DNA of 64,000 bases from Elusimicrobiaceae bacterium (GCA_017528825.1 JAFXOI010000003.1:1-64000); one strand, 5' to 3'. Counted from the stretch's first letter, positions 8,605-16,920 are shown. The notes: a model not told the origin generated them from the sequence alone. Numbers and translations are program-made.

Positions 8605-9498
8605 TTAAAATGGGATGTTCAAATTAACATATAACAAATCGCGTTTGTTGCTCCCATGGCTATCTTGTAAATGGTTAAAGGCAATATCCACATGGGCGCG
8701 TTTAGCTACTAAAAATGTATTTCCGACGAGCATGGAATGTTCCGGCTCAGCCGTATAAGATTCCGCATAATGGTAGGCAGCGTAAAGAGAAGAATGATTG
8801 TCTGCCCACATGCGCGTAATACGAGCGGAAAGAGCGTACTTGGTTAAAGAGCGGGTCACGTCGAAAGATTCTGTAAAAGCTAAATCTTTCATATCCAAAA
8901 TACCGCGGAAGGCTTCAATGTGGCTGACACCGTCGGGGTATTGGAAAACGGCTCCGGCCACTTGAAACATAAAAGCATCATAGAAATTTTGCCGCAGCCC
9001 TAAACTAAAAGCCATCTGGTCATAATCATCGTGTTCCCATAGAGTTCCATCAAAGGTATTGGCTTTTTGCCGGGCATAAGAAACGCCTACATAGGCTTGA
9101 GAATACAGCTGATCTACGTCATCTTTCAGCAAATCCATGATGAATTGTGAGTTGATCCCGTAAGCATAAGCATCTTTTAAGTGAGGTTGTTTCTCAAAAT
9201 CATTTTTGAAGTAATAGAAAGGAGTGAGGTTTAGACGAAATAACTCAAAATCCATTTGCACGGGCAAATAGACGGAATAGACGGGGTCTTTGAAGGCACC
9301 CTGTTCAAGGGAGAACTTGTCTTCCACATATTTGCCTTCCAACCCGACGGAGACATTGATCCCCAACGGGACAGCCGCTCCCAAGCGGGCTTGGTTATAA
9401 TCGGAAGAGTAGATATACGAAACGGAAGTATCTACGGTGTCAGCTTGCGCGACCAGCGCAAAAATAAACAAACAACTTAATAGTAAGATTTTTCTCAT
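8605..9498 (-). CDS. predicted outer-membrane beta-barrel protein
   Basis: A 297-residue protein with a cleavable signal peptide (about 19 residues, ending AQA) followed by alternating amphipathic strands rich in Tyr/Phe, ending with the aromatic C-terminal residue typical of barrel proteins (VNLNIPF). No family motif recognised. First gene of the four-gene operon including the histidine kinase. Confidence 0.6.
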   Translation of the reverse strand: MRKILLLSCLFIFALVAQADTVDTSVSYIYSSDYNQARLGAAVPLGINVSVGLEGKYVEDKFSLEQGAFKDPVYSVYLPVQMDFELFRLNLTPFYYFKNDFEKQPHLKDAYAYGINSQFIMDLLKDDVDQLYSQAYVGVSYARQKANTFDGTLWEHDDYDQMAFSLGLRQNFYDAFMFQVAGAVFQYPDGVSHIEAFRGILDMKDLAFTESFDVTRSLTKYALSARITRMWADNHSSLYAAYHYAESYTAEPEHSMLVGNTFLVAKRAHVDIAFNHLQDSHGSNKRDLLYVNLNIPF

Positions 9499-9571
9499 AT
9501 CCTATAATGTAGCAAATTTATAGCAGTTCGACAGAAAATTTTAGGGTTAGCGTGAGTGTGGCAGATATTTT

Positions 9572-9589
9572 GCTAAAATATAAATGATG
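9572..9589 (+). promoter_or_regulatory. extended -10 promoter abutting start codon
   Basis: TGCTAAAAT (9571-9579) is an extended -10 element ending 4 nt before the first ATG (9584) and 7 nt before the second (9587). A leaderless transcript starting at about 9586 would use the ATG at 9587. No ribosome site is visible. Confidence 0.45.
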
Positions 9590-10756
9590 AAAAAGTATTT
9601 GTTATTAGGTTTTTTGTTTGCACCTCTTTTGAGCTTTGCGGCACAAGTGGTACGCGGCCCGTATTTAGAAGATCCCACCCAAACGACGCTGATTTTGCGC
9701 TGGGAAACGAACGAGAAGACGCCGGCTTGGCTGGAATATGGCCCTGCGCCGCGTTGCAATCAAATCATGAAAATCAGTCCTGAGAGTACCGAACATAAAG
9801 CGGTGTTATATGGATTAGTGCCCAATCAGGAATTTTGTTATAAATTGTACGTCTATAACAGTGCCAAAGACGGATTGCAAGCGCCGGTGGAAGGCTCTTT
9901 CCGCACGCTCTATACCCCCGAACGCAAAGAAGTACATTTTTTAGCCTTTGGCAATACAGCCGGTGAAAACCAAGGGGCCAAGGCCTTGCTATCGGAGCAA
10001 ATGGCTGAGCAAAAAGCAGATTTTGTCATTCATACCGGAGATATTACTTCCACCGGTTTGGATGCAGATGCGGATGCTGAATTTTTTAAACCCTATCGGG
10101 ATATGTTGCAAGTAACGCCTCTGTTTATTGCCTTAGGGGCCAATGAATACGGCCCGGACCGCGCGAGCGAGGATAGTAAAGCCTTTTTGCGTACGAATTA
10201 TACGCGCTTTCATAATATGAGCTGGTCCAATGCCACGCCAAAGTATTATTCGTTTGATACAGCCAATGCCCGTTTTGTGTTTTTAGATAGTAATTCGGCG
10301 TACGGAGCGACCTGGGCACCGGATTTAGATGAAAAATCCACCCAATACAAATGGCTGCAAACCACCTTAGCAGGTGCGCCTGAAAAGTGGAAAATCGTAG
10401 TGCTTAATGCTCCGCTTTATTCCACCGGAGAAAAAGGCCCTGCCTATGAAGTAGCGGCGCGTTTGGTGCCTTTGTTTGAACGGTATGGGGTAGATTTGGT
10501 GCTGCAAGGAGCAGAGGCGGATTACGAACGTACGTTCCCACTCTTAAAAGATGCTACCAATCCCCGAGGGGTTACGTATATTACTTTAGGCGGCGGGGGC
10601 GCCACTCCCAAACGCCGTAGCGGACAGCATCCTTCTACTGCCCGGTTCGTGTCTAATTATCATTATGCTGATTTCCACATTGTAGATCGCAAGTTGACCA
10701 TGAAAGTGTACAATGAACAAGGAAAACAAATCGATAAATTAGAAATGTATTTATAA
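9584..10756 (+). CDS. secreted purple-acid-phosphatase-like protein, probable pseudoenzyme
   Basis: A 390-residue protein: signal peptide (about 1-20), a fibronectin-like N-terminal domain (QVVRGPYLEDPTQTTLILRWET, residues 21-108) as in purple acid phosphatases, then a metallophosphoesterase fold (115-390). The fold's landmarks are recognisable but most metal ligands are changed: motif I reads GNTAG (123-127) instead of GDxG; motif II keeps GD (152-153); motif III reads GANEYG (185-190) instead of GNHE; the VxxH position reads VLNAP (Asn275); the final GHxH reads GAEADYERT (309-317). The YITLGGGGA strand is intact. I infer that it folds as a family member but cannot bind the usual two-metal centre. 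A later start at 9587 is equally possible. Confidence 0.8.
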   Translation: MMKKYLLLGFLFAPLLSFAAQVVRGPYLEDPTQTTLILRWETNEKTPAWLEYGPAPRCNQIMKISPESTEHKAVLYGLVPNQEFCYKLYVYNSAKDGLQAPVEGSFRTLYTPERKEVHFLAFGNTAGENQGAKALLSEQMAEQKADFVIHTGDITSTGLDADADAEFFKPYRDMLQVTPLFIALGANEYGPDRASEDSKAFLRTNYTRFHNMSWSNATPKYYSFDTANARFVFLDSNSAYGATWAPDLDEKSTQYKWLQTTLAGAPEKWKIVVLNAPLYSTGEKGPAYEVAARLVPLFERYGVDLVLQGAEADYERTFPLLKDATNPRGVTYITLGGGGATPKRRSGQHPSTARFVSNYHYADFHIVDRKLTMKVYNEQGKQIDKLEMYL

Positions 10757-10773
10757 AGGTTGCAAGAAATTTC

Positions 10774-10801
10774 AAAACCCTGTCCGACGGACAGGGTTTT
10801 T
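10774..10801 (+). terminator. intrinsic terminator
   Basis: Twelve-bp stem AAAACCCTGTCC/GGACAGGGTTTT with a 3-nt loop and T-run, 18 nt after the phosphoesterase-like gene. It can also serve the converging corA. Confidence 0.85.
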
Positions 10802-10828
10802 GCATAGATACAAAAACGGCTAAAATCT

Positions 10829-11743
10829 TTACCACTTTTTATGCCGCCAGTACATCATAACGAGCCACACAGAAATAAGCCCCAGCCCCATCAGCATCCA
10901 AAATGCATCGGGATGTTGGGACATTGGCAAGTGTACGTTCATCCCATACATACTGGCAATCAGCGTAGGCACCATGAGTGAAATGGTGATAATATTGAGT
11001 TTTTTAATCAGTAAATTGAGGTTGTTGCTGACGATGCTGGCGCGTGCACCCAAGAGTTGCGCCAAAATGTTGGAGTGAATGTCGGCCTGCGTTTTACATT
11101 GCAGGTTTTCTACGATGATGTCGTCCAACATTTCTTCGTCATTTTCCGAAAATCCAAATCGCGCAGATAGGTTGCGCATCTTTTCAAACACAAATCCGTT
11201 GGCAGTAATGGCCTCGGCATAATACACCAAACTTTTTTCCAAGCTGACCAAATTTAGCAGGTACGTATTGTCCATAGACTCGGTCATTTTATCTTCAATT
11301 TCCTCGGAAATTAAGTGAATAATGCGCAAGTGCTCCACATAATGTGAAATAGAGTTATACACCAGTTTTAAGAAAACATTTTTGATGGACGAAACAGCTT
11401 GAAAACGTTTGCCGGTAAACAGCGGAATATCCTCGGCCAGTACAATGACCAATTTTTCCTCAAACAAAAACAGTCCCACAGATGCCGTCTTAAATTCGAG
11501 TTGGTCTTTGCCGGAATAATTTTTAGGGCGTTTATAAATCATGACGATATGCTCCGGCTCAAATTCCAAGCGCGGGAGTTCGTCCGGGTCGAGTGCAGAA
11601 GCCAAGGTGTGCTCATCAATTTGGAAATCAGACACCAAAAAGCGTTGTTCTTCCAACGTCGGGTTGGTGAACAAATAGACTTGTGCTTTTTCGTCGTCTG
11701 TTTGGCTGAGCTTGCGTTCTACAATGTTGTATTTGGTCAACAT
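10829..11743 (-). CDS. corA: CorA-type magnesium/divalent cation transporter
   Basis: About 304 residues. A soluble alpha/beta N-terminal domain is followed by a long helix (stalk) and two C-terminal membrane helices; the first ends with the signature YGMNV that forms the pore-mouth selectivity motif. The short positively charged tail WRHKKW fits. An upstream in-frame ATG at 11785 would add 14 residues, but the ATG at 11743 has a GGCAGG ribosome-like site and begins with MLTKYNIVERK, so it is preferred. Stands alone, facing away from the nucleoside phosphorylase gene. Confidence 0.9.
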   Translation of the reverse strand: MLTKYNIVERKLSQTDDEKAQVYLFTNPTLEEQRFLVSDFQIDEHTLASALDPDELPRLEFEPEHIVMIYKRPKNYSGKDQLEFKTASVGLFLFEEKLVIVLAEDIPLFTGKRFQAVSSIKNVFLKLVYNSISHYVEHLRIIHLISEEIEDKMTESMDNTYLLNLVSLEKSLVYYAEAITANGFVFEKMRNLSARFGFSENDEEMLDDIIVENLQCKTQADIHSNILAQLLGARASIVSNNLNLLIKKLNIITISLMVPTLIASMYGMNVHLPMSQHPDAFWMLMGLGLISVWLVMMYWRHKKW

Positions 11744-11875
11744 AATTGTACCTGCCCTAAAAAGCTCTTTTTTATATGATAACACCTAAAAAGCGGCTTG
11801 TAAAGCATTTTTTCGTTCGCGTGCGATGGCTATTAATTTGCTATAGTATAAAAAACTAATCATAAGGAGCCCAAA

Positions 11876-12628
11876 ATGCCAATTCTTTTTTCCAAGAAAC
11901 AAAAAATAAAAGCACATGAGTTGTCCGGTGCGAAAAATTATTTGAAACATATTCATTGCGATTTGAAATTGCCTAAGAAAGCCATTGTTTGTCCGTTGTC
12001 TTCTATGACAAAATACGTGCTCAGCCAAGGAAAATTTAAACATTATTGGTGTGAAGCAGATATTTATGTAGATGAAGAAAAAGGCTATTGCTATGTAACC
12101 GGGGCCGGTATCGGTGCCCCGGCGATGGCCTGCGCGTTGGAAATTTTAATTGCGTTAGGAGTCAAAGAATTGTTGTTAGTGGGTTTAGCTGGGTCTTTAC
12201 AGCCGGAAGTGTTGGCGGGGGATATCGTGCTGTGTGGCGGGGCGGTGGCTGATGAAGGTATTTCTGCCCATTATGCTCCGAAAGAAATTTCTACTCCGTC
12301 TGAAGTAATGACGCAACGCTTTGCCAAACAATTAGATAAAGCGGAATTGAATTATCATTTTGGCCCTACCTGGACTACGGATGCTTTGTTCCGTGAAACG
12401 GTAGAAGAAGTAAAACACTATCAAAAGAAAGATATTTTAACGGTGGAAATGGAGGCCTCTGCTTTCTTTGCTATTTGCGAACAGCGCAAAGTAAAAGGGG
12501 CGGCGTGCTTTGCCATTAGTGACGAGCTGTTTAATTATAAATGGCAACCGCACTTTGGTGAAAAACCGGTGGTTACCGCCATGCGTGCTGTTTTCCATGC
12601 GGCTGTTAAAACGTTAACCGGTAAGTAA
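11876..12628 (+). CDS. nucleoside phosphorylase (uridine/purine phosphorylase family)
   Basis: A 250-residue protein of the PNP/UDP family, which splits nucleosides with phosphate to give free base and ribose-1-phosphate. Seen are GAGIGAPAMACALEILIALGVKELLLVGLAGSL (phosphate-binding and core strand) and LTVEMEASAFFAI (ribose-binding MExE-type motif, here VEMEASA), followed by CFAISDEL. The N-terminal 60 residues are less typical. Substrate cannot be read from the sequence. Ribosome site AAGGAG is 8 nt from the ATG. Single-gene unit. Confidence 0.85.
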   Translation: MPILFSKKQKIKAHELSGAKNYLKHIHCDLKLPKKAIVCPLSSMTKYVLSQGKFKHYWCEADIYVDEEKGYCYVTGAGIGAPAMACALEILIALGVKELLLVGLAGSLQPEVLAGDIVLCGGAVADEGISAHYAPKEISTPSEVMTQRFAKQLDKAELNYHFGPTWTTDALFRETVEEVKHYQKKDILTVEMEASAFFAICEQRKVKGAACFAISDELFNYKWQPHFGEKPVVTAMRAVFHAAVKTLTGK

Positions 12629-12647
12629 AATATTTTTATGTTATAAT

Positions 12648-12920
12648 AAAATGACTTGGAGGAAGTAGTAAGGCGCGTACCGTGCTGAAATAAAAATTTA
12701 TCTGTTTTTGGACCGTATGCAGAATACGGGCTTTTTGAGAGAAATCTCAAAAAACCTAGCCGCCAAAAACAGCCGATATAAAGGTACAACGCAAACGGAA
12801 TTGCAAGCCGCATGGGTTGTGCCTAATGTTTACCTGTTCGCACTTGTTGCGGATAGGTAAACTACGGCTGTTAGTTATTAGGTTGCGGCTAGGTAACCTG
12901 ATGCTAACAGCCGTTTTTTG
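12648..12920 (+). ncRNA. structured pilin leader RNA, copy 1 (attenuator-like)
   Basis: The space between the phosphorylase and pilin genes holds an extended -10 (TGTTATAAT, 12639-12647) and a structured leader. Helices seen: P1 12702-12711 with 12763-12772 (10 bp); P2 CCGTAT/ATACGG just inside it; a long hairpin TTTTTGAGA/TCTCAAAAA; P4 12783-12790 with 12816-12823; P5 12828-12835 with 12855-12862; terminator stem 12864-12874 with 12904-12914 followed by six T. A long-range helix joins 12754-12763 to 12885-12894 in the terminator loop. The 5' arm of the terminator (CGGCTGTT, 12865-12872) is also complementary to AACAGCCG at 12768-12775, which overlaps the P1 3' arm. P1+terminator and long-range+antiterminator are thus competing states. 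Not a class I recognise. The open frame from 12817 is not used. Confidence 0.75.
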
Positions 12921-12960
12921 CATTCATTTTCCACAACAGATTTACGCAAAGGAGAATAGT

Positions 12961-14043
12961 ATGCAAAAAAACAAACAAGCGTTTACGCTTATTGAGTTGT
13001 TAGTAGTAGTACTGATTATAGGCGTATTAACTGCCGTAGCACTGCCTATGTATCAGGGCGTGGTAGATAAAAGTCATTGGAGCACTATGCTCCCCGGAGC
13101 CAAGGCCATTAAAGATGCCGAAGAAGCCATTAAAATGAGCAACGGACTATATAGTGCGGATATGCAACATTTAGGTGTTACCATGAATAATGCCGATTTA
13201 CAGTTCCAATTACAAACGATTAATAATGGGGGCGAGGCTAATGTGATTCGAGTGACGAATCCCAGGTTAGCCAATGTACGCTTAGCCAGTTACTTAGATG
13301 AAAACCCGATGATGGGAGGACAGTTACATTGTGAGGCAAAGAGTGGAGATGAACGGGCGGAAAGACTTTGCGGAAAATTACTCATGGGCCAAGACTTAAA
13401 AACAACCTCTGACGGATATATCGCATATTTATTAGACCAAGACATTGATAAAGCCACCTGTGATAATGTGAGCCGCAGTTGGTCTAAGAAACAAACAAAA
13501 TGTTATAAAACGAGACAAGACCGTTGTGAGGCAAACGGTATGCCATATGCAAATGGAGTGTGCGGATATACTAATACCAAAAATGTAACTATTGAAGAAG
13601 ATGGAGTTTGTAGTGCTAACAAGGCAGGTGGTTGCAAGAATGCGGTAATTAATGAGGGAGGAGTATGTCAAGTCAGCGGAACAGGACCTGATGGAGGGTG
13701 CCAATATGCCACGATTAATGCAGGAGGAGAGTGTAAGGGTTCTTGGAATGATCGCGCTTGTTTTTATGCGACTGTCAATAAAGGAGGTGTATGTTCTGGC
13801 TCTTGTGAATATTCTACTATCAATGAAGGCGGCCTTTGTAACGGAGGATGCAAGCATTCTACTATTAACGCAGGAGGAGTTTGCGAGTCAAACTGTTGGA
13901 ACTGTTGTGAAGCCGTTACTTTTAAAAGTGGCAGCAAGTGCATTGCTACTTCATTAGGTACTTGTGATAGATTCACAACTTATGAAGGAACTGCCTGTTG
14001 TGAAGGAGATTATTGCGGTAGTGCACCAAAATGTAAAAGCTAA
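12961..14043 (+). CDS. type IV pilin-like protein with cysteine-rich repeat domain
   Basis: A 360-residue protein with a short leader and prepilin site (QA|FTLIELLVVVLIIGVLTAVALPMYQ), so it should be processed by prepilin peptidase and assembled into a pilus or pseudopilus. Residues about 30-150 look like a normal pilin body. From about residue 185 to the end there are about seven repeats of the pattern C-x-x-[AS]-[TV]-[IV]-N-x-G-G-x-C (for example CQYATINAGGEC, CEYSTINEGGLC). The repeat resembles the TINxGG rungs of beta-helical autotransporter passengers, with flanking cysteines that could form a disulfide ladder (inference). The ATG at 12961 is preferred over an in-frame start at 12817 because AAGGAG lies 7 nt upstream and the long version would overlap the leader. 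Confidence 0.85.
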   Translation: MQKNKQAFTLIELLVVVLIIGVLTAVALPMYQGVVDKSHWSTMLPGAKAIKDAEEAIKMSNGLYSADMQHLGVTMNNADLQFQLQTINNGGEANVIRVTNPRLANVRLASYLDENPMMGGQLHCEAKSGDERAERLCGKLLMGQDLKTTSDGYIAYLLDQDIDKATCDNVSRSWSKKQTKCYKTRQDRCEANGMPYANGVCGYTNTKNVTIEEDGVCSANKAGGCKNAVINEGGVCQVSGTGPDGGCQYATINAGGECKGSWNDRACFYATVNKGGVCSGSCEYSTINEGGLCNGGCKHSTINAGGVCESNCWNCCEAVTFKSGSKCIATSLGTCDRFTTYEGTACCEGDYCGSAPKCKS

Positions 14044-14048
14044 ATAGA

Positions 14049-14077
14049 ACCCCCGCTCAAATGAGCGGGGGTGTTTT
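14049..14077. terminator. intrinsic terminator
   Basis: Ten-bp stem ACCCCCGCTC/GAGCGGGGGT with AAAT loop and a following T-rich stretch, between the convergent pilin and rlmB genes. Confidence 0.85.
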
Positions 14078-14092
14078 ATTGATAAGTAACTC

Positions 14093-14848
14093 TTATTTCT
14101 TTCCTTGCACCTTGTTCATCATATCGTACATGATGATGCCGGCGGCAACGGCGGCATTCAAACTGTCCACATCGCCCAGTTGTTTTTGCGGAATGGAAAT
14201 AATTTGGTCGCAATGCTCGGCCGTTTTCTCACGGATGCCGGTACCTTCCGCTCCAATTACCAGTACTGCCGGAGAGGCATAATCGGTTTTGGCGATGGAC
14301 TGCCCATCCATATCTGCCCCGTAAATCCAAAATCCTTCTTCCTTCAGGTCTAGCAAGGCATTAGACAAATTGGCCACTTCTACAATGTTTACATTTTCCA
14401 CCGCGCCGCAGGCCACTTTATAAACAGTAGACGTCAAACCGACGGTGCGCCGTTGCGGCAAAATAATCGTAGAAAAACCCAAACACGCCGCACTGCGGAT
14501 AATGGCGCCTAAATTTTGCGGGTCGGTCATTTCATCTACGGCCAGCCACAAATCATCTTTTTTGCCTTCGGATTCATAAATAGCGTTGGACAATTTCATC
14601 AAACGCACGGGTTGCGCTTTGGCAATGACTCCTTGGTGATTAGCCCCTTTGGTCAGTTTGTCCATCATCTTTACGTCCATGCGGTCAATTTTTACATTGG
14701 TGCGCTTGGCCATGCGGATAATTTCTTCCACCGCGCGGTGCCCGGCTTTATTATCGGAAACATACAATTGCACTACGTTGCGTTTTTTACTTTTCAACGC
14801 TTCCATGACGGCGTGAATGCCGTATAAAATATCTAAATTTTCACTCAT
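14093..14848 (-). CDS. rlmB: TrmH/RlmB-family rRNA 2'-O-methyltransferase
   Basis: A 251-residue SpoU-family enzyme. The N-terminal substrate-binding domain begins LYGIHAVMEALKSKKRNVVQLYV; the knotted catalytic domain shows motif 1 TDPQNLGAIIRSA, motif 2 LVIGAEGTGIREKTAEHCD and motif 3 ISIPQKQLGDVDSLNAAVAAGIIMYD (typically IPxxGxxxSLNVS; here the region reads GDVDSLNAAVA). It transfers a methyl group from S-adenosylmethionine to a ribose 2'-OH, usually G2251 of 23S rRNA for RlmB. The exact target is not proven by sequence. Last gene of ispH-pfkA-rlmB, 8 nt after pfkA. Confidence 0.88.
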   Translation of the reverse strand: MSENLDILYGIHAVMEALKSKKRNVVQLYVSDNKAGHRAVEEIIRMAKRTNVKIDRMDVKMMDKLTKGANHQGVIAKAQPVRLMKLSNAIYESEGKKDDLWLAVDEMTDPQNLGAIIRSAACLGFSTIILPQRRTVGLTSTVYKVACGAVENVNIVEVANLSNALLDLKEEGFWIYGADMDGQSIAKTDYASPAVLVIGAEGTGIREKTAEHCDQIISIPQKQLGDVDSLNAAVAAGIIMYDMMNKVQGKK

Positions 14849-14856
14849 ATTTACTC

Positions 14857-16002
14857 CTATCCCACTTTGCGTGAACCAAAGCTCATGCCCGCTTCTAAGG
14901 CGGCTTTTACTTCTGCTCCGTTGGGGTCTACCATTTTTAATTTGGAGATGGCATCGGCAATTTTGACCTCGGTCATGGCAAAGCCGCGCAAGGCCGCCAT
15001 ATAACCAAATTTGCCTTCCAGTACCATATCCAATGCCTTCGTGCCATAGAGCGTAGAAAGCCAGCGGTCAAACGCGGTCGGTGTGCCGCCGCGTTGGGTA
15101 TGCCCGAGCACGCACGCGCGCGACTCAATGCCGGTACGTTTTTCAATCATATCGCTTAGTTTATAAGCAATGCCGCCCAAGCGGATGGCATCGGTGCTAC
15201 CGGCCACGGTGCGGCTGACGGCTTGTTCGCCGGCTTCATTTTTAGCGCCTTCCGCCGCGACGACAATACTAAACGTGCGGCCTTTGGCTTTGCGGGCTAA
15301 AATCTGTTCTACGATTACATCATCACTATACGGAATTTCCGGAATGAGTACAATATCGCCCCCGCCGGCAATGGCAGAGCGCAAGGCAATCCATCCTGCG
15401 TAGCGGCCCATCGTCTCAATAATCATCACGCGGTGGTGGCTCTGAGCGGTGGTGTGGATGCGGTCAATAGCTTCGGTTACAATGGAAAGAGCCGAATCAA
15501 ACCCGAAGGTTTGGTCCGTGGCGCATAAGTCATTATCAATGGTCTTGGGTACACCGACAATCGGCATGCCCATTTCACAAAATTGATGGGCCATGTGCAA
15601 GGTACCGTCGCCGCCGGTGGCAATCAGCGCGTCTAATTGATTAGCTTTGAAATTGTGCATGGCTACAGAGGATAAATCGCGCGGGTGTTCCGGTGAGCCG
15701 AAGGGGGGCAACGTATATTTGAACGGGTTCGCGATATTGCTAGAGCCCAAAATCGTGCCGCCGCGATTAATAATACCGGATACGGTTTCGGGAGTAATTT
15801 GGATAAATTCATTGCGTACCAGTCCATCAAAACCATTTTTAAAACCAATGACTTCAATGCCGTGGCGCAGTGCGTTTTTGCTCACGGCCCGCACAACTGC
15901 GTTGAGGCCGGGGCAGTCTCCGCCGGCAGTCAAAATACCGATTTTTTTAATGTTTGTTTTTTCTTTGCTTTCCGGCAAAGGCATATAGATGGTCGTATCC
16001 AT
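14857..16002 (-). CDS. pfkA: 6-phosphofructokinase (group III-like, G/K signature)
   Basis: A 381-residue phosphofructokinase. GILTAGGDCPGLNAVVRA is the nucleotide-binding start, ATGGDGTLHMA the phosphoryl-donor loop and PKTIDNDL the catalytic loop, followed by MGRYAGWIAL and VLGHTQRGG. The donor loop has GGDG (as in ATP enzymes) while the catalytic loop has PKTIDND (as in PPi enzymes). This mixed pair occurs in the long group III PFKs, which include both ATP and PPi users, so the donor is uncertain. It commits fructose-6-phosphate to glycolysis. The ribosome site GGGAG lies in the end of ispH, 2 nt before. Confidence 0.88.
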   Translation of the reverse strand: MDTTIYMPLPESKEKTNIKKIGILTAGGDCPGLNAVVRAVSKNALRHGIEVIGFKNGFDGLVRNEFIQITPETVSGIINRGGTILGSSNIANPFKYTLPPFGSPEHPRDLSSVAMHNFKANQLDALIATGGDGTLHMAHQFCEMGMPIVGVPKTIDNDLCATDQTFGFDSALSIVTEAIDRIHTTAQSHHRVMIIETMGRYAGWIALRSAIAGGGDIVLIPEIPYSDDVIVEQILARKAKGRTFSIVVAAEGAKNEAGEQAVSRTVAGSTDAIRLGGIAYKLSDMIEKRTGIESRACVLGHTQRGGTPTAFDRWLSTLYGTKALDMVLEGKFGYMAALRGFAMTEVKIADAISKLKMVDPNGAEVKAALEAGMSFGSRKVG

Positions 16003-16003
16003 T

Positions 16004-16885
16004 TTATTCTCCCTGTTGTGTGAAATGATTTTGGCGCACGCTGCGCACCCAAGCAGTCACCTGATTAATTACCCAATTAGGGGTGGAAGCTCCTGCCGTA
16101 ATTAAAATATGTTTTGGTGCTAATACTTGTTGTTCGGTCAAATCTGTTTCGGTTTCAATATGTAGCACTTGCGGTGCTAGTTCCTGACACAACAGTGCCA
16201 GGCGCGTGGTATTGGCGCTATGTTTGCCACCTACCACGATTACCAAATCTGCATTTTTGGCCAGTTCTACTGTTTCACTTTGGCGCAGTTTAGTAGGGTG
16301 GCAAATAGTATTTGAAATTTGGCATACATCCGCTTTTGCTTTAATAATTTCCGCGGTTTCTAAAAACACGCTTTCTTTTTGCGTCGTTTGTGAAACGACG
16401 TTGACTTTGTCAAAATGAGGAAGTTTTTTGGCTTCTTCCGGCCCGGAAACGACGACACCCTTTCCCTGCGTGCTACCCAGTAGTCCCAATACTTCTGCGT
16501 GTCCGCTGTCGCCTACAATAACGGTGGAGTAGCCTTGGTCTGCATATTTGGAAATTACATCATGTGCGTGTTTAACCAGCGGGCAGGTAGCATCTACCAC
16601 TTCCATGCCGCTACGCATCACCTCAGCACGGAAAGCTGGCGTGATACCGTGCGCACGAATGACCAGTACGCCGGATTTATCGGTAGCTTGCGCCGGAGTA
16701 TCTACGGAAGTGATTTGCTTGGCCGCGAGCATATCGGTCACTTGTTTATTGTGAATAAGCGGCCCTAAAGTATAAATAGGTTTTTTGCCGGAGGCTTCCA
16801 GCTCCAGCACTTTATCAATAGCGCCCTTTACTCCCGGGCAGAACCCGGCCGATTTGGCGACGATTACGCCTTGATCTTTTTCCAT
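16004..16885 (-). CDS. ispH: 4-hydroxy-3-methylbut-2-enyl diphosphate reductase
   Basis: A 293-residue iron-sulfur enzyme that makes IPP and DMAPP in the last step of the non-mevalonate pathway. The three cluster cysteines are visible in GFCPGV, ATCPLV and NTICHPTKLRQ; the substrate-binding patterns RAHG, GDSGHAEV, VSQTTQ, GGKHSANT and TAGASTPNWVI are all present. ispG and dxr lie 2.7 and 4.9 kb upstream in another operon, so three pathway enzymes are encoded close together. First gene of ispH-pfkA-rlmB. Confidence 0.95.
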   Translation of the reverse strand: MEKDQGVIVAKSAGFCPGVKGAIDKVLELEASGKKPIYTLGPLIHNKQVTDMLAAKQITSVDTPAQATDKSGVLVIRAHGITPAFRAEVMRSGMEVVDATCPLVKHAHDVISKYADQGYSTVIVGDSGHAEVLGLLGSTQGKGVVVSGPEEAKKLPHFDKVNVVSQTTQKESVFLETAEIIKAKADVCQISNTICHPTKLRQSETVELAKNADLVIVVGGKHSANTTRLALLCQELAPQVLHIETETDLTEQQVLAPKHILITAGASTPNWVINQVTAWVRSVRQNHFTQQGE

Positions 16886-16920
16886 AGGTATATTATAGAA
16901 AATTCAGCGTAGATTATCTC

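Noticed and set aside
12648-12920. Known c-di-GMP riboswitch (GEMM) upstream of a pilin
   Set aside because: The conserved GEMM core with its tetraloop-receptor could not be found in any of the four leaders.
12817-12960. N-terminal extension of the pilin reading frame (MCLMFTCSHLL...)
   Set aside because: It overlaps the structured leader and terminator; the ATG at 12961 has a proper ribosome site and gives a normal prepilin leader.
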